Below, one piece after another: positions 44,142 through 54,700 of a DNA stretch of 64,000 nucleotides (position 1 is the stretch's first letter; the number at the start of each line of letters is the position of its first letter). This DNA comes from a virus. A model generated the notes under the pieces. It ran no database searches. It worked only from the letters and a program-made list of their open reading frames with translations, and had not been told where the DNA came from. The stretch spans positions 16,502 to 80,501 of the IMG/VR virus record IMGVR_UViG_3300015371_000013, one strand, 5' to 3'. A program made the translations under genes and the position numbers.

Positions 44142-45119
44142 TTAGAGAGCGGAAAGATCGATCGGGTTCCCATCGTGATCAAACAACTTCAGTCGAACTT
44201 CCTCACGATCACCACGTTGACGGTGACCAAATATGTGAGCATAGCTGCCCGGAAGATCGATCAGATTTCCATCGGAATCAAACAACTTCAATCGAACTTT
44301 CTCACGATCTCCACGATGGCTACGACCAAATATGTGCGCATCGCTACCTGAAAGATCGATTCGATTTCCCTCACGATCAAATACCTTCAGTCGAACTTCT
44401 TCACGATCACCACAACGACGTCGACCAAATATGTGAGCATCGAATACGTAGCTTGGCTCGCCTCCTGGTGAAGAAACCTCAGGCACGCTGTTGAAAATGA
44501 CGTTTCCGTCAACTTCCAGATAATCCCATTTCACAACTGCTGAGCGAGGAGTTCCCTCTTCCCAGTCTCCCCAGTCATCAGGACTTTCCGAGTTGGCATA
44601 GACATCAACTTCGATTTCGCCCTCAGTAATCAGAGTTCCGTTCCACGGAATACTACCTAATTCCGTAAAGACATCACCATCTTCAGAAACTTCCCAATAA
44701 AGAGTTCCCGACTCTACCCGAGCTCGCCACCACGGAGTAATCGCCGGATCAATGGCCGGATTCGGAGAAATCCCTACGTTTGTTTCACCAGCGACCATAC
44801 GCGCATCACAGATTGCTGTGCCCAGATACGAATACCAATCAAACTGTATCCAACGCCAATTGCTATTAATTTCACGATTACGTAGGAAAGCCACAACATC
44901 CAGATCGTAGGCTCCATCTCCAGTAGGAGCGGGTAGTCTCACCGTGAACTGAAAATCTCCTGTAATCGGACACATCGGACTGATAGTACCCGCATACCAC
45001 TGATCAGGTGGATTATGAGTATCAACCGTCAACAGAATCCCCTCTGTAGGAGAGAACTCGACGATGGTGTCATCGCTTCCTTTCACCCAACCAGTTGGAT
45101 CAACAGGAATCTGTGGCAT
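44142..45119 (-). CDS. Accessory virion protein with three C-terminal AHIFG repeats
   Basis: 325 residues. The first ~220 are a concanavalin-like beta sandwich (YAGTISPMCPITGDFQFTVR, WWRARVESGTLYWEVSEDGD). The end carries AHIFG...GDREEVRLK.FD..GN.IDLSG three times in tandem, about 31 residues each. The same repeat begins the protein at 46782-47363. Start preceded by GGAGGTCTTCGAGTAG. Confidence 0.7.
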   Translation of the reverse strand: MPQIPVDPTGWVKGSDDTIVEFSPTEGILLTVDTHNPPDQWYAGTISPMCPITGDFQFTVRLPAPTGDGAYDLDVVAFLRNREINSNWRWIQFDWYSYLGTAICDARMVAGETNVGISPNPAIDPAITPWWRARVESGTLYWEVSEDGDVFTELGSIPWNGTLITEGEIEVDVYANSESPDDWGDWEEGTPRSAVVKWDYLEVDGNVIFNSVPEVSSPGGEPSYVFDAHIFGRRRCGDREEVRLKVFDREGNRIDLSGSDAHIFGRSHRGDREKVRLKLFDSDGNLIDLPGSYAHIFGHRQRGDREEVRLKLFDHDGNPIDLSAL

Positions 45120-45136
45120 CTACTCGAAGACCTCCT

Positions 45137-46762
45137 TTATACGATGGCTCGATAACGAAGTACAGAACCCGTGTAAACCAGAGTAGGACTACCTGCTGTC
45201 TTGGTATTCTGTGCCCACCGGAATTTGAACAGACCGCCGTTGCCAACGTGATGAGCCAGACCTCGACATACTCGCTTTGCCGCCGCGGTTCCAAAGGTAG
45301 CACTTACACCACCCACGTCAGTAGTGGTAAGCGTTTGTGCCGCATCTGCAGTACTCAGACCAACCCACATGGTTGAGCCACGTGCAGTAGCATCCTCGGA
45401 CAGCTCACACTTAATATCAGGAGTCCCACTACCAGCAGGCGAAGCATAAAGCAAAAGCAGCTCGATTTCGTATGCCGTACCCGCCACCGTCTGAAACTGC
45501 AATTCGTTATCGTCTTGAAGGACGTTGTCGTTGTACGACTCGTCAACCGCTTTACGCACTACCGTCCAGCCAGCCGTATTAACGATCCACTGACTATCGT
45601 AGTCAGTATCCGATTTCTTGGAAAGAACTTGTCCAACCGTTCCCCCGGCGGCTACGCCAGGACCAGTAGCTCCCTGAGCACCGGTATCACCCTTAGGCCC
45701 TTGAGCACCGGTATCACCCTTCGCCCCCTGAGCACCGGTGTCACCCTTAGGGCCTTGAGGACCCTGCGGACCAGGGGATCCATCAACTCCTGGAGGTCCT
45801 TGGATAGCGCCTCCGTTGACCCACTGGTCGCCATCCCAAATCCACAGCGAATCGTCGGCCTCGACCAGGTAAGCGTCGCCGTTTTTCAGATTGCTAAAGG
45901 TCTGGGAACTAGGCAAGTCGGCCTCAGTCGGAACCGATCCCTTAAACGTTATGCCTGTGCCCGTCGCGCCCTGCAGACCTTGCGGTCCAGTCGGACCAGG
46001 ATCACCCTTATCGCCCTTCGGCCCCGCCGGACCCGGTACCGTAGAATCAGCACCAGACGGACCAGGATCGCCTTGAGGCCCCTGAGGACCTTCCGGACCG
46101 GGCATCGTAGAGTCTTCTCCGGGAGGACCAGTTGGCCCCGGATCGCCCTTCAATCCCTGCGGCCCTTCCGGGCCCTGAGGACCAGGTACAGTCGAATCAG
46201 CACCAGGAGGACCTTCGGGACCAGTATCACCTTGAGCACCCGTAGGACCAGGAACGGTTGAGTCAGCCCCAGCAGGGCCAGGATCGCCTTGAGGCCCCGC
46301 AACTCCAGTGTCTCCCTTTGGCCCTGCCGGTCCTTGAATTCCGGCGGGACCGGCCAAGCCCGTATCACCAGTATCTCCCTTTGGACCTTGTTGACCCGGT
46401 TCCCCCATAGGTCCCTGAGGACCTTCGGGACCGGGCTCGCCTTGAAGTCCTTGCGGTCCTTGAGGACCTTCGACTCCTTGTTGACCTGGCTCGCCTGTGG
46501 GCCCCGGAGACCCGGTATCTCCCGTATCTCCCTTTGGACCTGGAGGGCCAGGCTCGCCCTTTGGGCCCTGAGGTCCTTCCGGACCTTCTGGACCCATCGG
46601 GCCTTGAATACCTTCGCCAATCGACTCGGAAGTCAGATCAACAAAGTTGTTCAAGTCGATGGGAGTCATATCTGGCTTGTACAGCGCCACTCGAATGTAT
46701 TCCTGGCCCTCACGTGGCTTTGCGTTAGGAATAACAATGGCTTGCATGGGTCCTGCTGGCAT
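45137..46762 (-). CDS. Collagen-like fibre protein
   Basis: 541 residues from [20 protein letters not shown] at 46762. A 50-residue head ([20 protein letters not shown]), then Gly-x-y repeats over about 240 residues, a short non-collagen segment with [17 protein letters not shown], a second shorter Gly-x-y run, and a C-terminal globular domain of about 150 residues ([20 protein letters not shown]). Likely a trimeric surface fibre. Start preceded by GGAGGCCTTCGAGTA. Confidence 0.75.
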   Translation of the reverse strand: MPAGPMQAIVIPNAKPREGQEYIRVALYKPDMTPIDLNNFVDLTSESIGEGIQGPMGPEGPEGPQGPKGEPGPPGPKGDTGDTGSPGPTGEPGQQGVEGPQGPQGLQGEPGPEGPQGPMGEPGQQGPKGDTGDTGLAGPAGIQGPAGPKGDTGVAGPQGDPGPAGADSTVPGPTGAQGDTGPEGPPGADSTVPGPQGPEGPQGLKGDPGPTGPPGEDSTMPGPEGPQGPQGDPGPSGADSTVPGPAGPKGDKGDPGPTGPQGLQGATGTGITFKGSVPTEADLPSSQTFSNLKNGDAYLVEADDSLWIWDGDQWVNGGAIQGPPGVDGSPGPQGPQGPKGDTGAQGAKGDTGAQGPKGDTGAQGATGPGVAAGGTVGQVLSKKSDTDYDSQWIVNTAGWTVVRKAVDESYNDNVLQDDNELQFQTVAGTAYEIELLLLYASPAGSGTPDIKCELSEDATARGSTMWVGLSTADAAQTLTTTDVGGVSATFGTAAAKRVCRGLAHHVGNGGLFKFRWAQNTKTAGSPTLVYTGSVLRYRAIV

Positions 46763-46783
46763 TACTCGAAGGCCTCCTGATCT
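46761..46783 (-). repeat. Copy of the GGAGGCCTTCGAGTAATG start junction
   Basis: The 20 bases CAGGAGGCCTTCGAGTAATG occur identically here and at 47361-47380. Variants precede the genes at 45119 (GGAGGTCTTCGAGTAGATG) and 44128 (GGAGGCCTTGAATG). Confidence 0.8.
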
Positions 46784-47363
46784 ATAGAATTCCACTAGCA
46801 GGTATGAAAAATGCACTGGCAGAAGAAACCAGTACTTCGCCTTCGGTTCCAACTAAGAGTTCCGAAGATTGATCAGTGACCAGTCGCCAACTAAGCTTAG
46901 CTGTAATTGGAGAAACCGGGATACACGTATCGTATCCATCGATATAAATTTCTCCAGAACTTGATTCAGACGTTTGAGTAGTTTCGAGATTACCTGTCTC
47001 TTGTACAAATGGAGGATCCGGAGCATCTTCGATAATCATACTCAGTTGAAACAACGGAACAATTTCATCAGGACTTACCGGATTGGGTTCGGGACCAAAC
47101 ATAAAAAACGCAATCTCACACGGACGAGCAGGAATTGTCAAACTCCCCCATTCTACCCAAGGAGTGACATGAAAATAAGGAGGTGATTGTTCTTCCCCAA
47201 ACACTCCTTTACAACTTCCCGAAAGCGTAGCTTCAGAGCTCTGTACTGATAGACCCCCTCTACCATCTACGCCTAACGGATTACCCTCTTTGTCGAACAA
47301 CTTCATTCGAATTTCTTCTCGATCTCCAAATCTTCGGCGACCGAAAATATGAGCATTGAACAT
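46782..47363 (-). CDS. Accessory virion protein with N-terminal AHIFG repeat
   Basis: 193 residues: [20 protein letters not shown] then [10 protein letters not shown] is one AHIFG unit, followed by a beta-rich domain ([20 protein letters not shown]). ATG shares a base with the terminase stop. It begins the accessory block. Confidence 0.65.
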   Translation of the reverse strand: MFNAHIFGRRRFGDREEIRMKLFDKEGNPLGVDGRGGLSVQSSEATLSGSCKGVFGEEQSPPYFHVTPWVEWGSLTIPARPCEIAFFMFGPEPNPVSPDEIVPLFQLSMIIEDAPDPPFVQETGNLETTQTSESSSGEIYIDGYDTCIPVSPITAKLSWRLVTDQSSELLVGTEGEVLVSSASAFFIPASGIL

Positions 47364-47380
47364 TACTCGAAGGCCTCCTG
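47361..47380 (-). repeat. Terminase C-terminal codons forming the original start junction
   Basis: CAGGAGGCCTTCGAGTAATG encodes the terminase end Gln-Glu-Ala-Phe-Glu-stop and also supplies the ribosome site and ATG for the next gene. Because the coding sense exists only here, this copy is probably the source of the others. Confidence 0.8.
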
Positions 47381-49108
47381 GTTGGCTTTGAACGCGATGT
47401 AGGCATCCATCATAGCTGCTACATTGTCAATCTTCTCTTCTTGACGTTTCTTGAGCAGCTTGCGATTACCGTTGGTATCCTCCAGAGTAATAGCATTGCC
47501 CATGGCGAAAGACATCAAAGACTGGTCAAATATGAGATGTCGATCCTCGGACAGCTTCTTAAGTTCACCCAACGGAACCGACTCGGTCTTAGCCCCTTGA
47601 ATAACCTTCTCAATCCCAAACGGTCCGTTCTCGACTTCCCAGCGCTTAACAAACTCTTTAGCGTTGTACGGATCATAGCCAAAGCAGCGAACATCATACT
47701 CGGATTGAATAACAAACTGATCGAGATCTTCATAGATCTCTTCCCAGTTTAGCACCGTACCATTCATGACATGGAGACTACCCTCCTGAATGAACTCCTC
47801 GTACTTCTGACGCATGGAAGCTTGAAGTAAGAAAAGTGTACGCTCGGTGATGTAACTCCGCGTCTTGACCCCGAAGAGATCGCCGCCCAGTGGAAAGAGG
47901 AAGGTGAAGGCCCAGAAGTCGTCGCCCTGCGACGCATCCATTCCCAATGCACAAGGCAGTTGCCAGAACTCGCGCATACGGTGTAGCAAGGTCTCTTCGT
48001 AGGTAAAGAAATATGTATACCCCTCCATAGGGATACCAAACCGCTTGGCGAGGATATCGTTACGCGCTGCCGGAGCCTTCTCGGCGCGTTCGACGTCTAA
48101 CTGATATGTCTCGTACGTCACGGTTTGCCCAAGATTTGGATTCGCCTTCAGCCACATAGCTGGATCACCAACTTCGTCCAGTTCATCCAGCTTATAGTGC
48201 CAAATAGAGATGTGAGGAGCGTGGTATTCTCCCTTGAGGATGTCAGCCAGCTCCATTTTGATTGTGTCACCGGAGCCGTTGCGAACTGTGCCCTCTGAGG
48301 AGATGGCAATGATCAGATAGTCCTCCAGCTTGGAGGCTCCCTGTTCCACCGCCCCGATGACATCCTCACGAAGATCACCGGACAGCCACTCATCGATGGT
48401 GGCAATCTTGGTCCGAAGACCTTGAAGTTTATTGATAGTCATGGGCCGGATCTCGAGCAAAGACCCGGTGAGGAAGTTTTCGATACCCTTCTTGGTGGTG
48501 GCCAGTTTTTGCCGTAGCATCCGATTGCCCGTGGTATTCTGCATCGAACCCTCGGTTAAGAACTTGAACAGTGGACCTCGAGCACGAGTTATGGCAGTTC
48601 GGAAGGGGGACAACACTTCTTCTGCCTGCTTCATAGTCGGGGCGGCTGTGATCTGATGCGTGGTAGCAGTATCGACGGTCATGAAGTAAGCTTGGATGAG
48701 GGCAGCAAACATCGACTTGGCCGCCCCTCGGGCTACGATGAGATAGAACTTCTTGACCAGTCGGATCCTGATGGTCCTCGTCTCGTAATGGCCACCGTGG
48801 TTTCCATCTGAGGGGACATAGACTGAGCGGTCTACAAAGTAGCACCAGCCAAAGATCTGCTCTGACCATAGTTTGAAGGTGAACAGGAGGTGGAGGTCAC
48901 TACCCTCGGTAAGGGTCATTTCTCCCTCACAGAAACGTAGAAAACCCTCCACCGCCTGATCATCGTAGTAGATGTTAGGATTGGCGATGAGCGCATCAAT
49001 CCGATTCATCTCCAAGGAGATCTCACGATTAACCGGAATCTCCCCTCGCATCACTGCATCGCGGAACTGCCCGTAATACACCGGGACTGCAGTATTGGAC
49101 AGCGCCAC
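47363..49108 (-). CDS. terL: Terminase large subunit
   Basis: 581 residues, GTG start with AGGAGAGTAA upstream. Recognised actinophage terminase: FYLIVARGAAKSMFAALIQ (ATPase Walker-type loop), TTHQITAAPTMKQAEEVLSP, STIDEWLSGD-like acidic site (ATIDEWLSGDLREDVIGAV), then the nuclease half with ALGMDASQGDDFWAFTFLFP, YDVRCFGYDPYNAKEFV and a final AAMMDAYIAFK. Packages DNA into proheads with the portal. Confidence 0.93.
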   Translation of the reverse strand: MALSNTAVPVYYGQFRDAVMRGEIPVNREISLEMNRIDALIANPNIYYDDQAVEGFLRFCEGEMTLTEGSDLHLLFTFKLWSEQIFGWCYFVDRSVYVPSDGNHGGHYETRTIRIRLVKKFYLIVARGAAKSMFAALIQAYFMTVDTATTHQITAAPTMKQAEEVLSPFRTAITRARGPLFKFLTEGSMQNTTGNRMLRQKLATTKKGIENFLTGSLLEIRPMTINKLQGLRTKIATIDEWLSGDLREDVIGAVEQGASKLEDYLIIAISSEGTVRNGSGDTIKMELADILKGEYHAPHISIWHYKLDELDEVGDPAMWLKANPNLGQTVTYETYQLDVERAEKAPAARNDILAKRFGIPMEGYTYFFTYEETLLHRMREFWQLPCALGMDASQGDDFWAFTFLFPLGGDLFGVKTRSYITERTLFLLQASMRQKYEEFIQEGSLHVMNGTVLNWEEIYEDLDQFVIQSEYDVRCFGYDPYNAKEFVKRWEVENGPFGIEKVIQGAKTESVPLGELKKLSEDRHLIFDQSLMSFAMGNAITLEDTNGNRKLLKKRQEEKIDNVAAMMDAYIAFKANQEAFE

Positions 49109-49121
49109 TTACTCTCCTTTC

Positions 49122-49280
49122 TTACGGCGGTGGTCCTCTTCGGCCCCGCCAACTCGAGTACCCATACGGAACCGCGGGAACAAACATGAGGACTATCCCG
49201 ATCACCATGAGGATGACTCCCCAGAACAAAGACAGGAAAATCGCCACAATGAGTCCGATCAGGACCAGAGCCAGACCCAA
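49122..49280 (-). CDS. 52-residue two-span membrane peptide, TTG start
   Basis: LGLALVLIGLIVAIFLSLFW, a second hydrophobic helix (GVILMVIGIVLMFVPAV) and a basic/Pro tail. AAAGGAGGTGGTCTG in front of the TTG at 49280. Lies just before the terminase gene; too small to name. Confidence 0.6.
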   Translation of the reverse strand: MGLALVLIGLIVAIFLSLFWGVILMVIGIVLMFVPAVPYGYSSWRGRRGPPP

Positions 49281-49296
49281 CAGACCACCTCCTTTC

Positions 49297-49419
49297 TTAC
49301 ACCAGTTTCACCGCTAGTAACACGATAATTACAAATAAGAGAAAACCAACAACCCACCAAGCAATGTAACGCACCGCTTCTTTACGAGTACGAAACATAC
49401 CCGGATCGTCATCAGACAT
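49297..49419 (-). CDS. 40-residue membrane peptide
   Basis: MSDDDPGMFRTRKEAVRYIA then WWVVGFLLFVIIVLLAV: one span, N-terminus acidic/basic. It begins right after the stop of the 2H protein and its stop lies 17 bases before the TTG of the next membrane peptide. Confidence 0.65.
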   Translation of the reverse strand: MSDDDPGMFRTRKEAVRYIAWWVVGFLLFVIIVLLAVKLV

Positions 49420-49421
49420 GA

Positions 49422-51773
49422 CTAAATAAGAGCTGTTACCGCGGCTGTGGCCACGCCCTTACGAGCTTTCTTGACCACCTTACGACCAACAACAGGAGCG
49501 CCCTTCTTGAATCCTTCTCGAGCCAGCCCCTTGGTTGCGGTCTCAAATTCTCGACTTACAAATTGCCTACCCTTGGATGAAGTAAGAATGGCCACCTGAT
49601 TTTCGACCTGGAGCCGATTGGCCAAATCTCTGAGCTCTTGAGTAGAGAGTGCGTCGGGGCCGCTTTTCTTGAGCTTTTGCTTTTGCACCGCGGCTTTGAT
49701 GGCATCGGTATGGGCAGGATGAGAAGCGCCACCCGTGGCTCGGACTTTGGTTTTACGCTTGAGAATCCCAGTGTCGGGAAGCGATCGAGCCGAGATCTCT
49801 TGTTGACCTCGCACTCCCCAACGCATACCCTTGACCCCGTAGTGCTCAAGAATAAACGCTTCACCTAGATCGGCCGATTGCGCCATAGATTCTTGCTGGA
49901 GATGATCGAATTCGAACCCGACAATATGGCCCGTGCCATCACGCTTGATCTTGCCCGTGATCTCGACGGTGATCTCCTCATCACCAATATCATCATCCGC
50001 GTGCTTCACTCGCGTCGGCTGAGGCGTTGGACTACCTTCTCGAGCATGGATCTTAAAATCCAAACCATCGTTTACGAACTCGAGATCGAGATGCATTCTT
50101 TTGTTCCCGATCGAATTGGCCGACTGACGATAGCCATCCTGCATCGTCTTCAGAACTTCGGCATCGTATTTCTTCCGCGTGGATACGCTTTTATTCGGGT
50201 TCGGGTATCTTTTGTTGATTCCATCAATATCCCGATTAGTCTTTTCAAGCGATCCATTATGGATTGCCACGAAGTTCTTAGGCGACATAGCCTTCTTGGC
50301 AAATCGTTTATCCTGAATATCGGCCGCTTTGGCCTTGACTCCTCGAGCACCGCCTCGGATCAGACGAACCTGGGCAGGCCAGGTAAGAGGAGCGGTGATC
50401 GGAAGCAGATAACCAATAGCAAACTTGGCAATGTCTGTACTTAGATCATGACCTTGCGGATCCAGAAATCGCTGTGCTCCTTCTCGCTTGGTTTCGGTCG
50501 TACGGCCTGTAGTAGGATTCACATTGCGAACCCCCCACTTCATGCCCTTGACCCCATAATGAGCCAAAAATGCCGAACCCAGATCGACGGTCTGGGCCAT
50601 GGAATTCTCGACCGGCTTGAGGTCGGAAATATACCCCTCGTCGTCGACAACAACCTCAATGTCCCAGGTAAAGTCACCGTCAGCGTGCTTGACCTCACGA
50701 GTGGTAACCGTCCAGAAATGCTTGGACGAAGGAAGGGCTCCACCTTCAGCCGGAAGTTCCCAGCCTCGCTCACGAATCGTGTACTGACGAGTACCCGAGA
50801 CATTGGTCATCGAGTTGGCAGCTTCTTCCAACCGCTTGATGTAGGTCTTCCTGGCGTCTTTGCGATAGGCCCGAGCTTCTTTAGAAAACGGCTTCTTCGC
50901 TCGATTGATCATCTTACCGTAATCGCCGTGTCGTTCCTTGAGAGCAGGCAGATCCGTCCGTTTGAATGCCGATCGAGCCTTCGAATCGATTGACATGTTG
51001 ACAACATTTCGGCCGGTCTCATCCTGGAGACGAGTTTCGAACTGAACATCTCCAACCGCCCGACTCACTGACGTGGCAGCTCTGCCTACTGTGCCTCCTG
51101 CAGACCTGGCTGCACGTCCCACAGATCTGGCGGAGCTTCCAACATCCGACTTACTAAATCCCCACTTCATTCCCTTGACCCCGAAGTGCTCAATCTCGCT
51201 CATAGCAACATCCATGGGCACGGTGTCCAACGCTGCAAACTCATCTTCGTAATCCTTGAGCAAGAATTCCATCCCCTCGAAGTCGCCGGTCCACACCGCG
51301 ATCTTGTTAAAGCAGACATCGTAGAAACGATAGTCCTGATCATCGTCAACCGGCTTGGCCGGAGATGTCGGGTAACCCAAGGTCAGATGTGGAATCCACG
51401 AATGTCCAGAAGCCCCCACCGCCTCGGGGGCTTCGAATTGTGTCGCAGAATCATAGGCCGTCTTGATGTTTGGATCCTTCAACAGGAGGCTTCGAAACTC
51501 GCGGATTGCCTTGTAGTCATAGCGTCCCTTCTTGAAGAAGAGGACGTCGGCTTGATCAGCTCCCAGCTCACCTCGTCGATCCACCGGCAAGTAAAAACGC
51601 TTCAGCGTCGTGCTGGCAGCATGCTCCACGAATTGGATGATCTGGTCAAGGTTGGCGACATTATCCATCTCACCCAGAAACAAAAGGGTAAGATGAGGAA
51701 CCTTCTCGCTGGAGATCTTCCACACCCGATCGTTCTCTTCAGGAATAGCCACGATGACAAGATTACTACTCAT
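49422..51773 (-). CDS. 2H phosphoesterase-domain virion protein with three GVKGMxWG motifs
   Basis: 783 residues. Residues 1-180 have the two HxT motifs of the 2H phosphoesterase fold: VPHLTLLFLGE (H27, T29) and SWIPHLTLGYP (H129, T131). Then come three modules introduced by HFGVKGMKWGF (196), HYGVKGMKWGV (406) and HYGVKGMRWGV (645); the last two share a preceding S.MAQ..DLG.AF. The middle is basic and helical. Related 2H proteins are common beside actinophage terminases. It may be packaged in the head and cut RNA or cyclic nucleotides; this is inference. Confidence 0.7.
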   Translation of the reverse strand: MSSNLVIVAIPEENDRVWKISSEKVPHLTLLFLGEMDNVANLDQIIQFVEHAASTTLKRFYLPVDRRGELGADQADVLFFKKGRYDYKAIREFRSLLLKDPNIKTAYDSATQFEAPEAVGASGHSWIPHLTLGYPTSPAKPVDDDQDYRFYDVCFNKIAVWTGDFEGMEFLLKDYEDEFAALDTVPMDVAMSEIEHFGVKGMKWGFSKSDVGSSARSVGRAARSAGGTVGRAATSVSRAVGDVQFETRLQDETGRNVVNMSIDSKARSAFKRTDLPALKERHGDYGKMINRAKKPFSKEARAYRKDARKTYIKRLEEAANSMTNVSGTRQYTIRERGWELPAEGGALPSSKHFWTVTTREVKHADGDFTWDIEVVVDDEGYISDLKPVENSMAQTVDLGSAFLAHYGVKGMKWGVRNVNPTTGRTTETKREGAQRFLDPQGHDLSTDIAKFAIGYLLPITAPLTWPAQVRLIRGGARGVKAKAADIQDKRFAKKAMSPKNFVAIHNGSLEKTNRDIDGINKRYPNPNKSVSTRKKYDAEVLKTMQDGYRQSANSIGNKRMHLDLEFVNDGLDFKIHAREGSPTPQPTRVKHADDDIGDEEITVEITGKIKRDGTGHIVGFEFDHLQQESMAQSADLGEAFILEHYGVKGMRWGVRGQQEISARSLPDTGILKRKTKVRATGGASHPAHTDAIKAAVQKQKLKKSGPDALSTQELRDLANRLQVENQVAILTSSKGRQFVSREFETATKGLAREGFKKGAPVVGRKVVKKARKGVATAAVTALI

Positions 51774-51797
51774 TTTGAAGTTCCACCTCCTTTCGTT

Positions 51798-54700
51798 TCA
51801 AAGTTTGATGATGGTTACCTTCGGTGCGCTGCGCTTTTCAACCTTAGCTATGATACCTCTCTGAAGCGCAACCTGAGCTAGGGGCGGCGGTGTGATTGTC
51901 ACTACCGACCGAATCGACGCCGTGGTCCCGACCGAAACCTTGATCGGGTTAAGAGCAATGACAGTCGAGAACGGTATCGGCTGCGTGCTGCTGTGGCCCT
52001 CTCGGCTAGACCCAGTAAGTACCACAATCCCCAACGAGCTGTCGTCGTAGACAGACTTCTCGAGGGAAACCCCTGTAAGTAGTGTATCGCCTGTCGAACT
52101 ATCAGTGTAGGCATGACTCTCAACCCTGCTTCCGAACCAGGTGGTAGCTCCGGTTGATACGTCGCTATAGGAAACCGACTCAATCCCGGTACCCGTACTG
52201 GTGACGGATCCTTCGGCAAAGTCGGTATAGATGATTTGGTATGACTCGACAGAGGTGCCACTGACGACCAAGTAGCCAGTTGCCGTACTCGTATGTGAAT
52301 ACGACTCGAGACTGGTGCCTTTAATCGGCAATGCGCCGGGGGTAGTACTCGTATGCGAATACGCTTCGACACTGATCCCCTCGACTGACACAGCACCAGT
52401 CGAGATACTCGCATGTGATTGAGCTTCTGAGCTGGATCCCTCAACTGAGAAAGAGCCAATTTCGGTATCTGTATAGGCTTGCGATTCGACGCCTGTACCT
52501 GAGACCAATACAGAGCCAGTGGCCGTACTGGTACGAGATTGTGATTCGTTGCTTGTACCATTGACAAGCCCAGAGCCGATCTCCGCATTGACATGCAAAT
52601 GCGACTCGGTGCTCGTACCACTGGCGTTGATCTGCCCACTACCATAATCAATATAGCCGATAAGAATTTCGTGGGTCTCGGTACTCGAGCCACTGATCAA
52701 AGCGATGCCCGAAGCAACATCGGTGTAGACCCGGCTATCAATCCCGGTTCCGCTGAAGACAGCTGTACCGGTAGAGCTTTCACTATGAGTAAAGGTTTCC
52801 GAGCTAGTCCCACTGGCTATGGCCGTACCTGTGGCACTGGCCGAATACGAAACCGATTCGACGCCGGTACCTGAGACTACCGCGGAGACAGTCCCAGTGT
52901 CATCGTAGACAACGGTGTCAGATCCCGTACCGGTGAAGACAATCGTCCCGATAGCGGTATCAGTGTAGATATACGACTCCGTGCCTGACCCACTGATCGT
53001 GACAGTGGTAACACCGGTTCCCGAATGATCAAAAGTATCAGTACCGGTTCCCGTAACGACACTTGTACCCGTTCGAATATCCGAATAGGTATACGACTCC
53101 GTACCGGAGCCACTTGCCGTTACTGTACCGCTAGCGCTGACATTATGAGTAGATGACTCAGTGCTCGCGCCATTTGCTGTAATCGTTCCACTAGATACAT
53201 CAGTGAAGTTATAGAACTCGGTAGAAATCCCACTTGCCGTAATCGTGCCGCTGGCACTGACACTATGAAGATATGATTCGGTAGAGCTTCCACTTGCCGT
53301 AGTCGTTCCTGAGAAAGCGTCAGACGTGCTGTAGGACTCTGTAGACGTCCCACTTGCCGTAATCGTGCCGGAAAGAACGTCAGAAGCACTAGAGGACTCT
53401 GTAGACGCTCCACTTGCCGTAATCGTGCCTGAAGTAGCATCGGAAGCACTAGAGGACTCCGTACCTGTACCGGAAGAAATAACCGTACCACTCGCGCTGT
53501 CATCGTAGGTAGGGCCACCAGTTACCGGCTGATAGTCCTCAACTCCGGTGCCTGAGACGGTGATAATACCTGAGTTGATGTCATCAAAAATCGTTGATTC
53601 AGTACGAGTACCATTAACCCCAATTGTGGGGATAAGCCCGACACGATAGTGCTCGAGAATACGAGCCGGAGAAAGCAATGAGTTATACCAGGCAACTTCG
53701 TCAACTAGTCCATCAAAGGTTCTATCGCTACTACCCACCAAGGAATCTGCGCCAATGACCGGAACATCATCAGGTCTTGACACCACACTTCCAGGATCAG
53801 CAACAATAGTAATTACCAAAACATTATTGGCATAGAGAGTCAACGTCGTTCCGTCAAATCTCAGAACAAGATGAACAACCTTCCCCAACGTAACCGTATA
53901 CGAGGTGTTATAAACATTGCTTCCGGTTCGGATCCATATTTTTTGGTCGTTTTCGATACGAATATCCAGCGCAGTACTACGACCCAGAAGCCATCGTCGA
54001 TTAACTACCAATTTACTTGCTCTAAACCAAGCCTCGACTGAGAACGACCCCGTATTATAAGGTAACCCAAGATTAGTCGCAGAATCAATGCCAAACTTCT
54101 GAGATGCGGCAATAAAGGATGATGAATCCGACGAATTAGCAATTAGAGATTTATCCGCGGCGACAGGACCATTGACGGCCGGAAGATTCCGTACGCCCTT
54201 GCGATCTGTGGCTTGATTAGCTTCACCGAGCTTCCAATGAGAAACCGGATTATCTTGGTCGATCGTAGCGTCGTAACCAGAGGCTACGCCAGCATTATAG
54301 TGAGCGAGAATACGAGCCGGAGAGAGAGCCGTACCATAGACAGCAGCTTCATCAACAACTCCATCGAAATAACTCGTACCTGTTCCTGTAAAAAACCCGA
54401 TTTCTGGAGCCCTAGTGGGTTCTGGCCAACTCGTAGCATTAGAAATTCGTCCAACTTCCGTACCATTGATATAGAAAATCATCGTGGCACCATCATAAGT
54501 GCCAACCAGATGGTACGTTGTGCCAACGATCAGAGGTGTAAAACTTTCGACGTCTCTATTCGCACCTCCGCTGGTCCACATTCTCAACCGAATCGAGTTT
54601 GTAAATAAGAAGATGTTCCACGCGCTGCCTCGTGCTATTACCCATGCTCCAGTAAGGCTAGCAGGCTTTATCCAAACCTCTACGGTCCAGGCTGGAGTTT

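Noticed and set aside
45515-46261. Plus-strand Arg/Thr-rich ORF opposite the collagen-like gene
   Set aside because: Repetitive mirror of the Gly-x-y codons; not a gene.
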